Below, piece by piece: positions 17,219-25,508 of a DNA stretch of 64,000 nt. Numbering within the stretch: position 1 is the stretch's first letter; every line of letters begins with the position of its first letter. The DNA comes from Crocinitomicaceae bacterium (lineage in GTDB: Bacteria; Bacteroidota; Bacteroidia; Flavobacteriales_G; Salibacteraceae), in NCBI GenBank assembly GCA_002713215.1, contig PAVO01000040.1:1-64000 (forward strand). Direction: 5' to 3'. A program made the position numbers and the translations under genes. The notes below the pieces were generated by a model. The model was not told where the DNA came from. It ran no database searches and was given only the letters and a program-made list of their open reading frames with translations.

Positions 17219-17254
17219 ATAGTTTGAAACCAGATAACATTTTGTAAACCCTTT

Positions 17255-17695
17255 TTAAATTGACTCTACACGGTTTTTTAGTGCATGGTTCATGCTCTTA
17301 AATCCGTCCAGTGTGTTTTCTTTAATTGACTTTAATATAATTCCAGACAGTATTCCGCTGAAATACTCTCCTTGAATCAATCTGGTAGAATTGGAGTCAA
17401 TCGCTTCCAACTTGAAATAGTGCCTTCCATCAAATATGCCTGGAACAAATAGATGTCCCAACCATTCGAAGATTTCATTTTCTTTCAATTGGGTTATCGT
17501 GGGGGAAAAAGTCATTTGTTTATTGCCATTCTTCATGGTGTTTTTTATTCGGTTCCCCTTGTTGGCCCTGCCTATGGAACTAATTATAAACGGATTCCAT
17601 TCTGAGTAGTGTTCTAATTCAGTAAGAACGGACCAAACTTGCTTCCTGGGTGCATTAATTACAATGTGTGTTTCCAATTGTTTTTGCGAATTCAT
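17255..17695 (-). CDS. SRPBCC/START-like domain protein
   Basis: 146 residues matching the polyketide cyclase/AHSA1-type SRPBCC fold: an N-terminal strand (LETHIVINAPRKQVWSVLT), the EHYSEWNPF signature, central antiparallel strands and a long C-terminal helix (KSIKENTLDGFKSMNHALK). It forms a hydrophobic ligand pocket. Members bind lipids or small hydrophobic molecules, and no catalytic residue is evident. It is transcribed toward the HAD genes and away from the AraC regulator, 144 bases apart, so the shared upstream region might be controlled by that regulator. This is context inference only. Confidence 0.75.
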   Translation of the reverse strand: MNSQKQLETHIVINAPRKQVWSVLTELEHYSEWNPFIISSIGRANKGNRIKNTMKNGNKQMTFSPTITQLKENEIFEWLGHLFVPGIFDGRHYFKLEAIDSNSTRLIQGEYFSGILSGIILKSIKENTLDGFKSMNHALKNRVESI

Positions 17696-17827
17696 AATAT
17701 TTAATTTTTAACATTATCTAAAAAACTGTTTTAGCTCTCCATCGTAGGAAAAACAAAGGTTGAGCTATTAACATTGAGTTGTTATTCATTATCCGCCAAT
17801 CATTTGCCAATTTGCGACAGAGCAATA

Positions 17828-17835
17828 TAAATTCG
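17828..17835 (+). promoter_or_regulatory. -7-like element of the AraC gene (TAAATTCG)
   Basis: A TAnnTTyG element ending four bases before the ATG at 17840. If used, the transcript would begin at or next to the start codon (leaderless). Confidence 0.35.
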
Positions 17836-17839
17836 CCGT

Positions 17840-18832
17840 ATGCCCTTCAATGGAAGATTTCTACATAACACGATAATTCAGTCCGCATCGCGAGGAGCAC
17901 GGTATTCTGAACTGATCAATAAGTCAGGAAGAACCGAAGATCAGCTATTGGAAGAAAACTCTAAAATTGAATTCAAAGACTTTAATTCAACCTTCGAACT
18001 GGCCTTAAAACAGGTGAAGGATCCCTTGCTTGGAATTCATATTTCCCAAACCATGAACTTGTCGGCAGCCGGGTTAATTACACAACTGGCACAAAACAGT
18101 GCAACAGTTAAAGAGGCAATAATGTATTCGTGCGAGTATGCCATGCTGGGATGTGAATCAATGCCGATGCGCTTGCATGAAACTGAGTACACTTACGACC
18201 TTGTATACTACTGCGATCAGTCGTGGCGGCTGGATTCCGAAGTTACCTTTCAGCATACCCTGGAAGGTTCCATTCAGTTTCTGTTAAAGCAGTTTGAAAT
18301 TCTGACCAACAAAAAGTTTTCTCCTATTAAGGTTACCCTGGACTACCAACCCCGCGTAAACTTTAAAAAACTTCAGAAGTATTTTAACGCTCCTGTATTT
18401 ATTCGCGAAGGAAGAAATTCTATTGTGTTTAAAAAGCAAGACCTTAATGCGCGTATTGCCAGTGCCGATCATGAGCTCTTAAAGCATTTATTGAATTTTG
18501 CTGAGGAGAGAAAAGATCAATTACAAAAGAGGGATACCATTGTTCAGCAAGTTTCCAAAATCATTATCAATACGCTTCCCGATAGAGCTATGGTTAAAGA
18601 TGTGGCCATGGCCCTTAATTTATCAGTGCGCAGTTTACAGCGCAGGTTAAATTATGAGGACACTTCGTTTCGCGATTTATTGGAAAGCTTGTTGATGGAG
18701 TTCGCCAAAAAAGAAATTCAGAAAGGAAAATATAGTTTAAGTGAGCTGGCTTACATTCTTAATTACTCCGACTTAAGCGCCTTTAGCAGAGCCTATAGAA
18801 ATTACTTTGGAACTGCACCCACCAAGGGTTAA
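17840..18832 (+). CDS. AraC-family transcriptional regulator (OruR/ArgR-like layout)
   Basis: 330 residues. The N-terminal 200 residues fit the AraC arabinose-binding-like domain of OruR-type regulators (LGIHISQTMNLSAAGLITQL, then VTFQHTLEGSIQFLL). The C-terminal about 85 residues are a double helix-turn-helix: MVKDVAMALNLSVRSLQRRL and YSLSELAYILNYSDLSAFSR with the usual RAYRNYFGTAP finish. It probably senses a small hydrophobic or amino-acid-like effector. It diverges from the SRPBCC gene, the most likely local target. Confidence 0.85.
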   Translation: MPFNGRFLHNTIIQSASRGARYSELINKSGRTEDQLLEENSKIEFKDFNSTFELALKQVKDPLLGIHISQTMNLSAAGLITQLAQNSATVKEAIMYSCEYAMLGCESMPMRLHETEYTYDLVYYCDQSWRLDSEVTFQHTLEGSIQFLLKQFEILTNKKFSPIKVTLDYQPRVNFKKLQKYFNAPVFIREGRNSIVFKKQDLNARIASADHELLKHLLNFAEERKDQLQKRDTIVQQVSKIIINTLPDRAMVKDVAMALNLSVRSLQRRLNYEDTSFRDLLESLLMEFAKKEIQKGKYSLSELAYILNYSDLSAFSRAYRNYFGTAPTKG

Positions 18833-19015
18833 CAATCCATTCTTGGGATAGCGTTTTAGAATGTTTGATGTGAGGTTTCTGCATCATTGATTTGATCTTG
18901 GATTTTCGATGTTTGATTTATTTCTTTATCTAACATTCTTTTATGATCTTATAACGATCACCGATTCAATTATTTTATTTCTTGTAGGTTCCTTTTAACC
19001 ATTAATACTTCATTC

Positions 19016-20017
19016 ATGAAACGAGTTATAGCCATTGCAATTTTACTCCAGCTCTCTGTATTGGCCTATTGCTGTACCACCTTCGTTTTAAAAGACAAGG
19101 ACAAATTGGTTTTCGGCAGAAATTTAGACTGGGTATCAGATGATGGTTTAGTTGTTATCAATAAGAGGGGAGTGAGCAAAACATCGTTGGTGTTTCCTCC
19201 AGAAAAGCCGGTTAAATGGACTTCTCTATGGGGAAGTGTCACCTTCAATCAGTTTGGGAAAGAATTTCCCTATGGAGGAATCAACGAAAAAGGGTTGGTG
19301 GTTGAGATTATGCGTGTAGCCGGCAGTTATCCAAAGCCAGATGATCGGGCAGCGGTTAACGAGTTGCAATGGATTCAGTACCAATTAGACAATGCGACAA
19401 CCATTGACGACGTTATTCGGTCCGATCAAAAAATCAGAATCAGTAAGGTCAATCAAAACCTTCATTTCCTGGTTTGTGATAAGCGAGGTGGGGTAGCTGT
19501 TATTGAGTTTACCAGGAAAGGAATGTTAGTTTATAAGGAAAATGACCTTCCGGTTTCTGTGTTGGAAAATGATCCTTATTCCAAGTCTCTGACAAATTAT
19601 AAAGAGGGAGCTAGTTGTAGGTTTACCACAGCGGCAAACATGGTTAAGCTATACGACTCAAATTCCGGGTCAATGGTCGACTATTCTTTTCAGATATTGG
19701 ATCGTGTTGCCTTACAAGGGTCCTGGTCTATTGTTTATGATATTCAAAACATGGAAATACACTTTAAAACAAAATCTCTGAATAGTATTCGATCCATTGA
19801 TATCAGCGCATTTAACTTTGATTGTAAAGCCCCTAGCTTACTTTATGATCTTCTGGGCCGAAGCGAAAAGGAAGTTAATGAAAGCTTTGTTGCATACTCG
19901 GATAAGCTAAACAAGAAAAAGTTTTATGCCGGTATAAAGAGCAACCAAATTGGCTTACCCCAACAGATAATTACCGTATTTGCCAACTATAATAATTCGT
20001 GCACCTGTACACAATAG
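19016..20017 (+). CDS. Choloylglycine hydrolase-like Ntn hydrolase
   Basis: 333 residues. The signal peptide ends just before a Cys-Cys-Thr-Thr stretch; Cys20 is the expected N-terminal nucleophile after cleavage. Other family residues are present: GRNLDW with Arg35 and Asp38, Asn90 in GGINEKGL, Asn185 in LENDPYSKSL and Arg202 in SCRFTTAAN. The family hydrolyses amide bonds of bile salts, penicillin V or N-acyl signals. In a free-living bacterium an N-acyl-homoserine lactone or acyl-amide substrate is as likely as bile salts. The C-terminus carries an odd NNSCTCTQ tail. It stands alone, 183 bases after the AraC gene. Confidence 0.82.
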   Translation: MKRVIAIAILLQLSVLAYCCTTFVLKDKDKLVFGRNLDWVSDDGLVVINKRGVSKTSLVFPPEKPVKWTSLWGSVTFNQFGKEFPYGGINEKGLVVEIMRVAGSYPKPDDRAAVNELQWIQYQLDNATTIDDVIRSDQKIRISKVNQNLHFLVCDKRGGVAVIEFTRKGMLVYKENDLPVSVLENDPYSKSLTNYKEGASCRFTTAANMVKLYDSNSGSMVDYSFQILDRVALQGSWSIVYDIQNMEIHFKTKSLNSIRSIDISAFNFDCKAPSLLYDLLGRSEKEVNESFVAYSDKLNKKKFYAGIKSNQIGLPQQIITVFANYNNSCTCTQ

Positions 20018-20070
20018 ATTTTCATTGAATCTTCTTCAGTTCTCCCCCTGTTAATTAACCAATCCTATCC

Positions 20071-20078
20071 TATATTTG
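20071..20078 (+). promoter_or_regulatory. -7 promoter element of acs (TATATTTG)
   Basis: An exact TAnnTTTG match 21 bases before the ATG at 20100. Confidence 0.5.
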
Positions 20079-20099
20079 GTACCCTTAAAAAATTCAAGA

Positions 20100-22004
20100 A
20101 TGGAAAGTCCGTGGTACCGTGTTAATTCGTTTGAACATTACAAACAACTTTATAGTCAATCCGTTGAAAATCCAGACAAATTTTGGGGAGATGTGGCCGA
20201 GAGTTTTCGCTGGCGCAAAAAGTGGGATTCGGTTTGTGAATGGGATTTTAACCAGGCAAACATAAGCTGGTTTAAAAACGGAAAACTTAATATTACTGAG
20301 AATTGCCTGGATAGGCATCTTTCGGAAAATGGAGATAAAGTTGCCTTAATCTGGGAACCAAATGATCCCAAGGAAAAATACATTCAATGGACTTATCGGG
20401 AGTTACACAATAGAGTGTGTCGATTTGCCAACGTTTTAAAAGAAAATGGGTGTAAAAAAGGAGATGTTGTCGCCATTTACATGCCTATGATTCCGGAACT
20501 CACCGTTGCCGTATTGGCCTGTGCAAGAATTGGTGCTGTACACTCGGTTGTATTCGCCGGTTTTTCGGCACATGCTTTGGCAGACCGAATAAACGATGCT
20601 CAGGCAAAAATGGTATTGACTTCCGATGGATTGTATCGTGGGTTAAAAGAAATACCCGTTAAGCGGGTGGTAGACGAAGCCTTGTTAATCTGTTCTTCTG
20701 TTTCTAAAGTAGTTGTAGTTCAGCGAACCAGTTGGGCGGTGAAAATGAAACCGGGAAGGGATGTATGGCTCCATGAAGAATTAGATAAAGTAGATAGTGA
20801 TTGTCCCGCAGAACCTATGGATAGTGAGGATATGCTATTTATTCTTTACACTTCAGGGTCGACCGGTAAGCCCAAAGGAATTGTTCATACCTGTGGAGGT
20901 TATATGGTATATGCCGATTTCTCTTTCAGAAATGTATTTCAATACGACGAGAATGATATTTACTGGTGTACTGCTGACATAGGCTGGGTAACCGGGCATA
21001 CATATATTGTTTATGGTCCGTTGCTTTCAGGGGCTACAACAGTAATGTTTGAAGGTGTTCCTACCTATCCCGATCCGGGTAGATTCTGGCAAATCTGCGA
21101 TAAATATGGTGTAAATCAGTTTTATACAGCGCCTACGGCCATTCGTGCTTTAATGGCTCAGGGAGACGAACATGTGCTTTCATACAGCCTTGATTCGCTG
21201 AAGGTTATTGGTACGGTTGGAGAACCCATTAATGAAGAAGCCTGGTATTGGTATCACGTGCATGTGGGTAAAGAAAGATGTCCGGTGGTGGATACCTGGT
21301 GGCAAACCGAAACCGGTGGAATTATGATCTCCGCTTTGGGAGATCATGGTCCTCATAAACCTACTTACGCCGGTTATCCATTACCTGGTATACAGCCTGT
21401 GTTACTGGATGGTGAAGGAAATGAGTTTTCTGATAGCGATAAGGAGGGATACCTGGCGATTAAACATCCCTGGCCAAGTATGTTGCGCACCACCTACGGA
21501 GACCACCAGCGATGTATAAATACCTACTTCAGTCATTATAACGGATATTATTTTACCGGTGATGGAGCCAAGCGCGATGAGAACGGTATGTTTCGAATTA
21601 TTGGTAGGGTTGACGATGTAATTAATGTATCGGGTCATCGATTCGGAACAGCAGAAATTGAAGATGCCATTAACAGAAACCCCCAGGTAGCTGAAAGTGC
21701 TGTGGTTGGATATCCGCATGATATTAAGGGACAGGGCATTTATGCTTATGTAATAGTTCGGGATCGAATTGACGACGATGAAGTGCTAAGAGCCGAAATA
21801 GTTGAAACTGTTGTAGAAGAAATTGGCAAGATTGCGAAACCTGATAAGATTCAACTCGTAAGTGGATTACCTAAAACACGTTCGGGTAAAATTATGCGAA
21901 GAATTTTAAGAAAGGTGGCTGAAGGCGATACAACCAATTTGGGAGATACTTCAACACTTTTGGACCCGAAAATTGTTGATGAAATAACAGAAGGTGCGAT
22001 ATAG
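20100..22004 (+). CDS. acs: Acetyl-CoA synthetase (AMP-forming)
   Basis: 634 residues. It activates acetate to acetyl-CoA through an acetyl-AMP intermediate. Visible: the P-loop-like YTSGSTGKPKG at about 250, DTWWQTETGG at about 400, YYFTGDGAKRD, GRVDDVINVSGHR and the C-terminal PKTRSGKIMRR carrying the regulatory, acetylatable lysine. I chose the ATG at 20100; the upstream TTG overlaps the -7 element. It is followed by a secreted protein and an AcuI-type reductase on the same strand, 27 and 23 bases apart, so these may form an operon that handles short-chain acyl-CoA. Confidence 0.95.
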   Translation: MESPWYRVNSFEHYKQLYSQSVENPDKFWGDVAESFRWRKKWDSVCEWDFNQANISWFKNGKLNITENCLDRHLSENGDKVALIWEPNDPKEKYIQWTYRELHNRVCRFANVLKENGCKKGDVVAIYMPMIPELTVAVLACARIGAVHSVVFAGFSAHALADRINDAQAKMVLTSDGLYRGLKEIPVKRVVDEALLICSSVSKVVVVQRTSWAVKMKPGRDVWLHEELDKVDSDCPAEPMDSEDMLFILYTSGSTGKPKGIVHTCGGYMVYADFSFRNVFQYDENDIYWCTADIGWVTGHTYIVYGPLLSGATTVMFEGVPTYPDPGRFWQICDKYGVNQFYTAPTAIRALMAQGDEHVLSYSLDSLKVIGTVGEPINEEAWYWYHVHVGKERCPVVDTWWQTETGGIMISALGDHGPHKPTYAGYPLPGIQPVLLDGEGNEFSDSDKEGYLAIKHPWPSMLRTTYGDHQRCINTYFSHYNGYYFTGDGAKRDENGMFRIIGRVDDVINVSGHRFGTAEIEDAINRNPQVAESAVVGYPHDIKGQGIYAYVIVRDRIDDDEVLRAEIVETVVEEIGKIAKPDKIQLVSGLPKTRSGKIMRRILRKVAEGDTTNLGDTSTLLDPKIVDEITEGAI

Positions 22005-22031
22005 AAATACAATAAATACTAGCCCGCTCTT

Positions 22032-22649
22032 ATGTTAAGGGCACTGGTTTCCATAGTTCTGACTTCGGTACTGTTTACTGAAGTTATGGCCCAGGATAAG
22101 GAATCTTACTCCTATTTCGAAAAGGAAGTTTTTTTTAGCGAAAAGTTCCAGGACAATCAAAATTCATGGAGGATTTTCTACAAGAAGATCAAAAAGGAAA
22201 GATATATAGTTGAGACCATTGGGAAAGATTTGCCTTTGGTATCAACCATACCCATTAAAATTGATCAAGGTGAGAATTACGAAATAGAAGTAGTGGTTTC
22301 CAACGATTGGAATAAATCTAAAGACTACATGGGATTGGTTTGGAACAGGGATGCCAATAACGGATATTATATTGGATTCAATAAGGAGATGTCCACTAAG
22401 CTCTTTTTTATTGAGGAAGGGAATAGGGTTGTAATTGAAGAAAAGTCACGACCTGAAATTCTTTACCCCATGTATGAGAAAAATATCATTACAGTCCGTA
22501 AGGTTGGAAGGGAGTTTACCTTATTCATCAATAAGGTTTTGATAAAAACTATACCTATGGATATGGGGTATAGAGATCATGTTGGATTTTTTGTTGGCAG
22601 TTCATCTGAACTTAGAGCCTACAGTTTAACCATCTCTTACCTGGATTAA
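22032..22649 (+). CDS. Secreted beta-sandwich protein, hypothetical
   Basis: 205 residues with a signal peptide (LVSIVLTSVLFTEVMAQ). The mature part is beta-rich with YMGLVWNRDANNGYYIGFNK and GYRDHVGFFVGSSSELRAYSLTISYL, which recall concanavalin/LamG- or DUF1080-like carbohydrate-binding folds. No catalytic residues can be assigned. It sits between acs and the reductase gene with short gaps, although a metabolic role is not obvious. Confidence 0.6.
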   Translation: MLRALVSIVLTSVLFTEVMAQDKESYSYFEKEVFFSEKFQDNQNSWRIFYKKIKKERYIVETIGKDLPLVSTIPIKIDQGENYEIEVVVSNDWNKSKDYMGLVWNRDANNGYYIGFNKEMSTKLFFIEEGNRVVIEEKSRPEILYPMYEKNIITVRKVGREFTLFINKVLIKTIPMDMGYRDHVGFFVGSSSELRAYSLTISYLD

Positions 22650-22672
22650 TTGAACACGTTTAAGTTAGCGAT

Positions 22673-23671
22673 ATGTCGAGAACATTTAGAGCCTATAGAA
22701 TTTTTGAGGCAGCAGATGGAAAGTTTGAACGGAAAATCGTTGAGCGAAAAACCGATGATCTTCCTGCCGGAGATGTTTTGATTCAGGTTCATTATGCCGG
22801 ATTAAACTATAAAGATGGACTTTCCAGTTCCGGTCACAAAGGAATTACCAAGGAATTTCCGCACACCCCTGGGTTGGATGCCAGTGGCGTAGTTGTCGAA
22901 TCAAATGTTCCCCAGTTTCATACTGGTGATCGGGTATTGGTTACTGGGTACGACATGGGAATGAATACCGATGGAGGGTTTGGAGAATACATTCGGGTTC
23001 CTGCCGGTTGGGTGGTCCCACTGCCGTCCGCTTTTAACCTGAGACAAGCTATGATTGTTGGTACTGCCGGTTTTACGGCATCACTGGCCTTATATAAAAT
23101 GGAAATGGCAGGCCAACAGCCCAAAATGGGAGAGTTGGTTGTTACTGGTGCAACTGGTGGAGTTGGAAGTATGGCTGTTGCCATATTTTCTAAGGCAGGG
23201 TATGATGTGGTAGCATCAACGGGTAAGTCAGAAGAGTATGAATACCTGAAAAAATTAGGTGCCGTTCGGTGCGAGGGTAGGGAATATTGTAACGATGAAA
23301 AAAAGCGCCCTATTTCACGCAGTAAGTGGGCCGGAGGACTCGATACCGTTGGAGGAAATACATTAGCGACCTTAATGGCAGGATGTGGAAAAAATGGTTC
23401 CATTGGTGTCTGTGGTTTAGTGGAATCGCCCAAGCTGGAAACCACGGTTTATCCATTTCTATTGAATGGGGTGAATTTGATTGGTGTAGAGTCAGCGGAA
23501 ACTCCAATGGAAACGCGCCTGATTATTTGGGATAAATTATCGACTATATGGAAACCCGATAACCTGGAAGATATGGCCATTGATACAACACTCGACCAAC
23601 TCGATGGCTACGTAGTAAAAATACTGGCAGGTAAAACCAGGGGTCGTGTTGTAGTAAAACATCAGCATTAG
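22673..23671 (+). CDS. YhdH/AcuI-type acryloyl-CoA reductase (MDR family)
   Basis: 332 residues of the zinc-free medium-chain reductase group. Features: an N-terminal GroES-like domain with AGLNYKDGL and HTPGLDASG, then GDRVLVTGYDMGMNTDGGF and GEYIRVPAGWV, both diagnostic of YhdH/AcuI, and the NADPH loop VTGATGGVGSMA. AcuI reduces acryloyl-CoA to propionyl-CoA. Its position two genes behind acs fits disposal of acrylate or C3 acids, though YhdH proteins are also annotated simply as quinone-type reductases. The next gene begins two bases after its stop. Confidence 0.8.
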   Translation: MSRTFRAYRIFEAADGKFERKIVERKTDDLPAGDVLIQVHYAGLNYKDGLSSSGHKGITKEFPHTPGLDASGVVVESNVPQFHTGDRVLVTGYDMGMNTDGGFGEYIRVPAGWVVPLPSAFNLRQAMIVGTAGFTASLALYKMEMAGQQPKMGELVVTGATGGVGSMAVAIFSKAGYDVVASTGKSEEYEYLKKLGAVRCEGREYCNDEKKRPISRSKWAGGLDTVGGNTLATLMAGCGKNGSIGVCGLVESPKLETTVYPFLLNGVNLIGVESAETPMETRLIIWDKLSTIWKPDNLEDMAIDTTLDQLDGYVVKILAGKTRGRVVVKHQH

Positions 23672-23672
23672 A

Positions 23673-24317
23673 ATGGGCAGGCTATTATCGTTAGTTAGTT
23701 TATTGGTTTTGTTGTGGAGTTGCGGGGAACTGCATTCTCAACACCTTGAAGTTCAATTAGGGGGCGGAGTAGGAGAAACCTATTTGGTAGAGCAGAATGA
23801 GGCAAGAGACGTTAACTTTAACCGAACCGCAGTAGTTTTTGGTGCAATTAAATTGATGCCCGATTCATCTTATTTCAACTTGAAATTACTGTTTCAGTAT
23901 GTTAGTTCCAGAGTAAACGGTGAGGATTGGGAGGGTAAATCCAATACTTACGACTTTAGGGGATTACCCATTGGTGTTTCAACTCTGGAAGGTGAGGTTT
24001 CATCCATAACCTCATTTTTGGTACTTGAACATTTGTCTCAAGACAAGAAGTTTAATCTCGGTTATGATATAGGGATTGGATTTACCAAAGAAAGGTTGGT
24101 TAGATCGTCGAACAACGATGCCGAATTTAGATCATTCGCTTCCTTTAGACTGGGTGGAATAGCTAGTTATTCGTTTGGTAAGAGAAGTCGCATTTCATTT
24201 GAGCCTTCTATCTATTGGACCGATATCGTAAATTCATTTCGTCCGGAAAATTATAAACTGGCAGGAGAAGATGTAAGCCTCCTATTCAACCTTGGATATT
24301 CGTATCGGCTGTTTTGA
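23673..24317 (+). CDS. Outer-membrane beta-barrel-like hypothetical protein
   Basis: 214 residues with a signal peptide (LLSLVSLLVLLWSCGELHSQ). Mature strands alternate polar and hydrophobic residues (LEVQLGGGVGETYLV, YFNLKLLFQYVSSRV, FNLGYDIGIGFTKERL, FRLGGIASYSFGKRSRISF) and it ends in an aromatic strand, YSYRLF. This suggests an 8-10-strand barrel. A Cys in the signal region (WSCGE) is not a good lipobox. It begins two bases after the reductase stop and overlaps the next envelope gene, so it is part of the same operon. Confidence 0.65.
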   Translation: MGRLLSLVSLLVLLWSCGELHSQHLEVQLGGGVGETYLVEQNEARDVNFNRTAVVFGAIKLMPDSSYFNLKLLFQYVSSRVNGEDWEGKSNTYDFRGLPIGVSTLEGEVSSITSFLVLEHLSQDKKFNLGYDIGIGFTKERLVRSSNNDAEFRSFASFRLGGIASYSFGKRSRISFEPSIYWTDIVNSFRPENYKLAGEDVSLLFNLGYSYRLF

Positions 24318-25411
24318 AGTTGATAAGCAACTTCGGTCAATTTCCTACATGGCTAATTCCAATGTTGTTATTTGGAGGAGTTATACATAGTCAGCCTATT
24401 GTAACCAGTTCCGATTCTATTTCCATTAAAAAAGAAGCTTCAGTTTCTGGTTTAAGTTTAAGTGCAGGTCAGGATGCTTTTTATCCCCCTAAAAATGAAG
24501 ACCGTGATTACACTTTTGGAATTGGCCTTGGCCTTGGGGGAGCCTGGGTAAATAATAAATACAACCCTTTTTCCTGGCCTTTAAAATGGTTGCATTACTA
24601 TCCGCGCAAGTTGTTTATCACGAGGGGGTTTACTGATTTTCATTATTTTCAGACCTCGCTCAAAGCCTATACGCCTGATTTAATTCAGGCTGATACCGTT
24701 GTAAAAAACGATCGCCCTTATTCCAGCATTTGGTTTTTCTCTTTCGGAAAAAAATCCATTGATAAAGACGAAAAAATATTTGTGCAATCTGACTTTAGAA
24801 TAGGAATTCTTGGAATGCATATGGCGCGCGAAATTCAAACCTGGTTCCACCAGACCGAGCGTTCCACAAAAGGAAGGCAGGAACCCTATGATCCTATGGG
24901 TTGGCACAATCAAATTTCCAATGGAGGGGAACTTACCGGAGCCTATCGCCTGACTGTCGGGTTTGATCCGACAAAAAACCTGAATTCAAACATAATCCAG
25001 GTGATTCCAAAAATTGAATTGAGTTTGGGGTATCAAACTTACCTGGGTACTTCTGCCGGGTTTAGGCTTGGAAAACTTCATTCCCCCTGGTGGTCATTTC
25101 ATTCCAATCCAATGGAATTTGGAAATACGTATTACAAGCAAGATGATAAATGGTTTGAGGTTTATGGATTTGTAAATGGTTCTTTTCGATATGTATTCTA
25201 CGATGCATTGCTGCAGGGACAATTTAAAAACAGCTATCACACACTGGATGCTTCTGATGTAGTACCACTGCAGGCATGGTTAGAAACAGGCTTGGTGTTT
25301 CGAGTAGGCTTTTTTGAAACCTGGGCAGCGTTGAACATTACAACACCCAGCAATCGTTTGGTAACCCGCGATCACTATTGGATGAGTTTAACCGGGCAGT
25401 TTTACTTTTGA
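24314..25411 (+). CDS. Outer-membrane barrel-like protein of unknown function
   Basis: 365 residues from TTG 24314, which overlaps the upstream stop; no ATG gives a full signal peptide. The peptide FPTWLIPMLLFGGVIHSQ leads into a long beta-rich domain with aromatic turns (FGIGLGLGGAWVNNKYNPFSW, KIELSLGYQTYLGTSAGFRLG cut here to motifs) and ends in SLTGQFYF, a typical barrel terminus. The central motif RPYSSIWFFSFGKK and a GMHMAREIQTWFH segment recall lipid A 3-O-deacylase/PagL-type or DUF2219 barrels. The DUF2219 resemblance (long barrel, MAREIQ near the middle) is the better fit but was not verified. Confidence 0.6.
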   Translation: MKLISNFGQFPTWLIPMLLFGGVIHSQPIVTSSDSISIKKEASVSGLSLSAGQDAFYPPKNEDRDYTFGIGLGLGGAWVNNKYNPFSWPLKWLHYYPRKLFITRGFTDFHYFQTSLKAYTPDLIQADTVVKNDRPYSSIWFFSFGKKSIDKDEKIFVQSDFRIGILGMHMAREIQTWFHQTERSTKGRQEPYDPMGWHNQISNGGELTGAYRLTVGFDPTKNLNSNIIQVIPKIELSLGYQTYLGTSAGFRLGKLHSPWWSFHSNPMEFGNTYYKQDDKWFEVYGFVNGSFRYVFYDALLQGQFKNSYHTLDASDVVPLQAWLETGLVFRVGFFETWAALNITTPSNRLVTRDHYWMSLTGQFYF

Positions 25412-25483
25412 AGCCCGGTCGTATACATAACTTATTAGCATTTTTTAGGGATGCTTTAAAGGCTCCATTCGAGGATTAAATTT

Positions 25484-25491
25484 TACCTTCG
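25484..25491 (+). promoter_or_regulatory. -7-like promoter element (TACCTTCG) of ndh
   Basis: TAnnTTyG, 17 bases before the ATG at 25509. The identical octamer precedes the DEAD-box gene (39469-39476), which supports its being a real variant. Confidence 0.4.
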
Positions 25492-25508
25492 AGGCACAAA
25501 CCCTAACA

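Noticed and set aside
19016-20017. Lipoprotein based on LAYC before residue 19
   Set aside because: Tyr at -1 is not a lipobox residue, and the following Cys-Thr-Thr is the expected Ntn nucleophile after signal cleavage.
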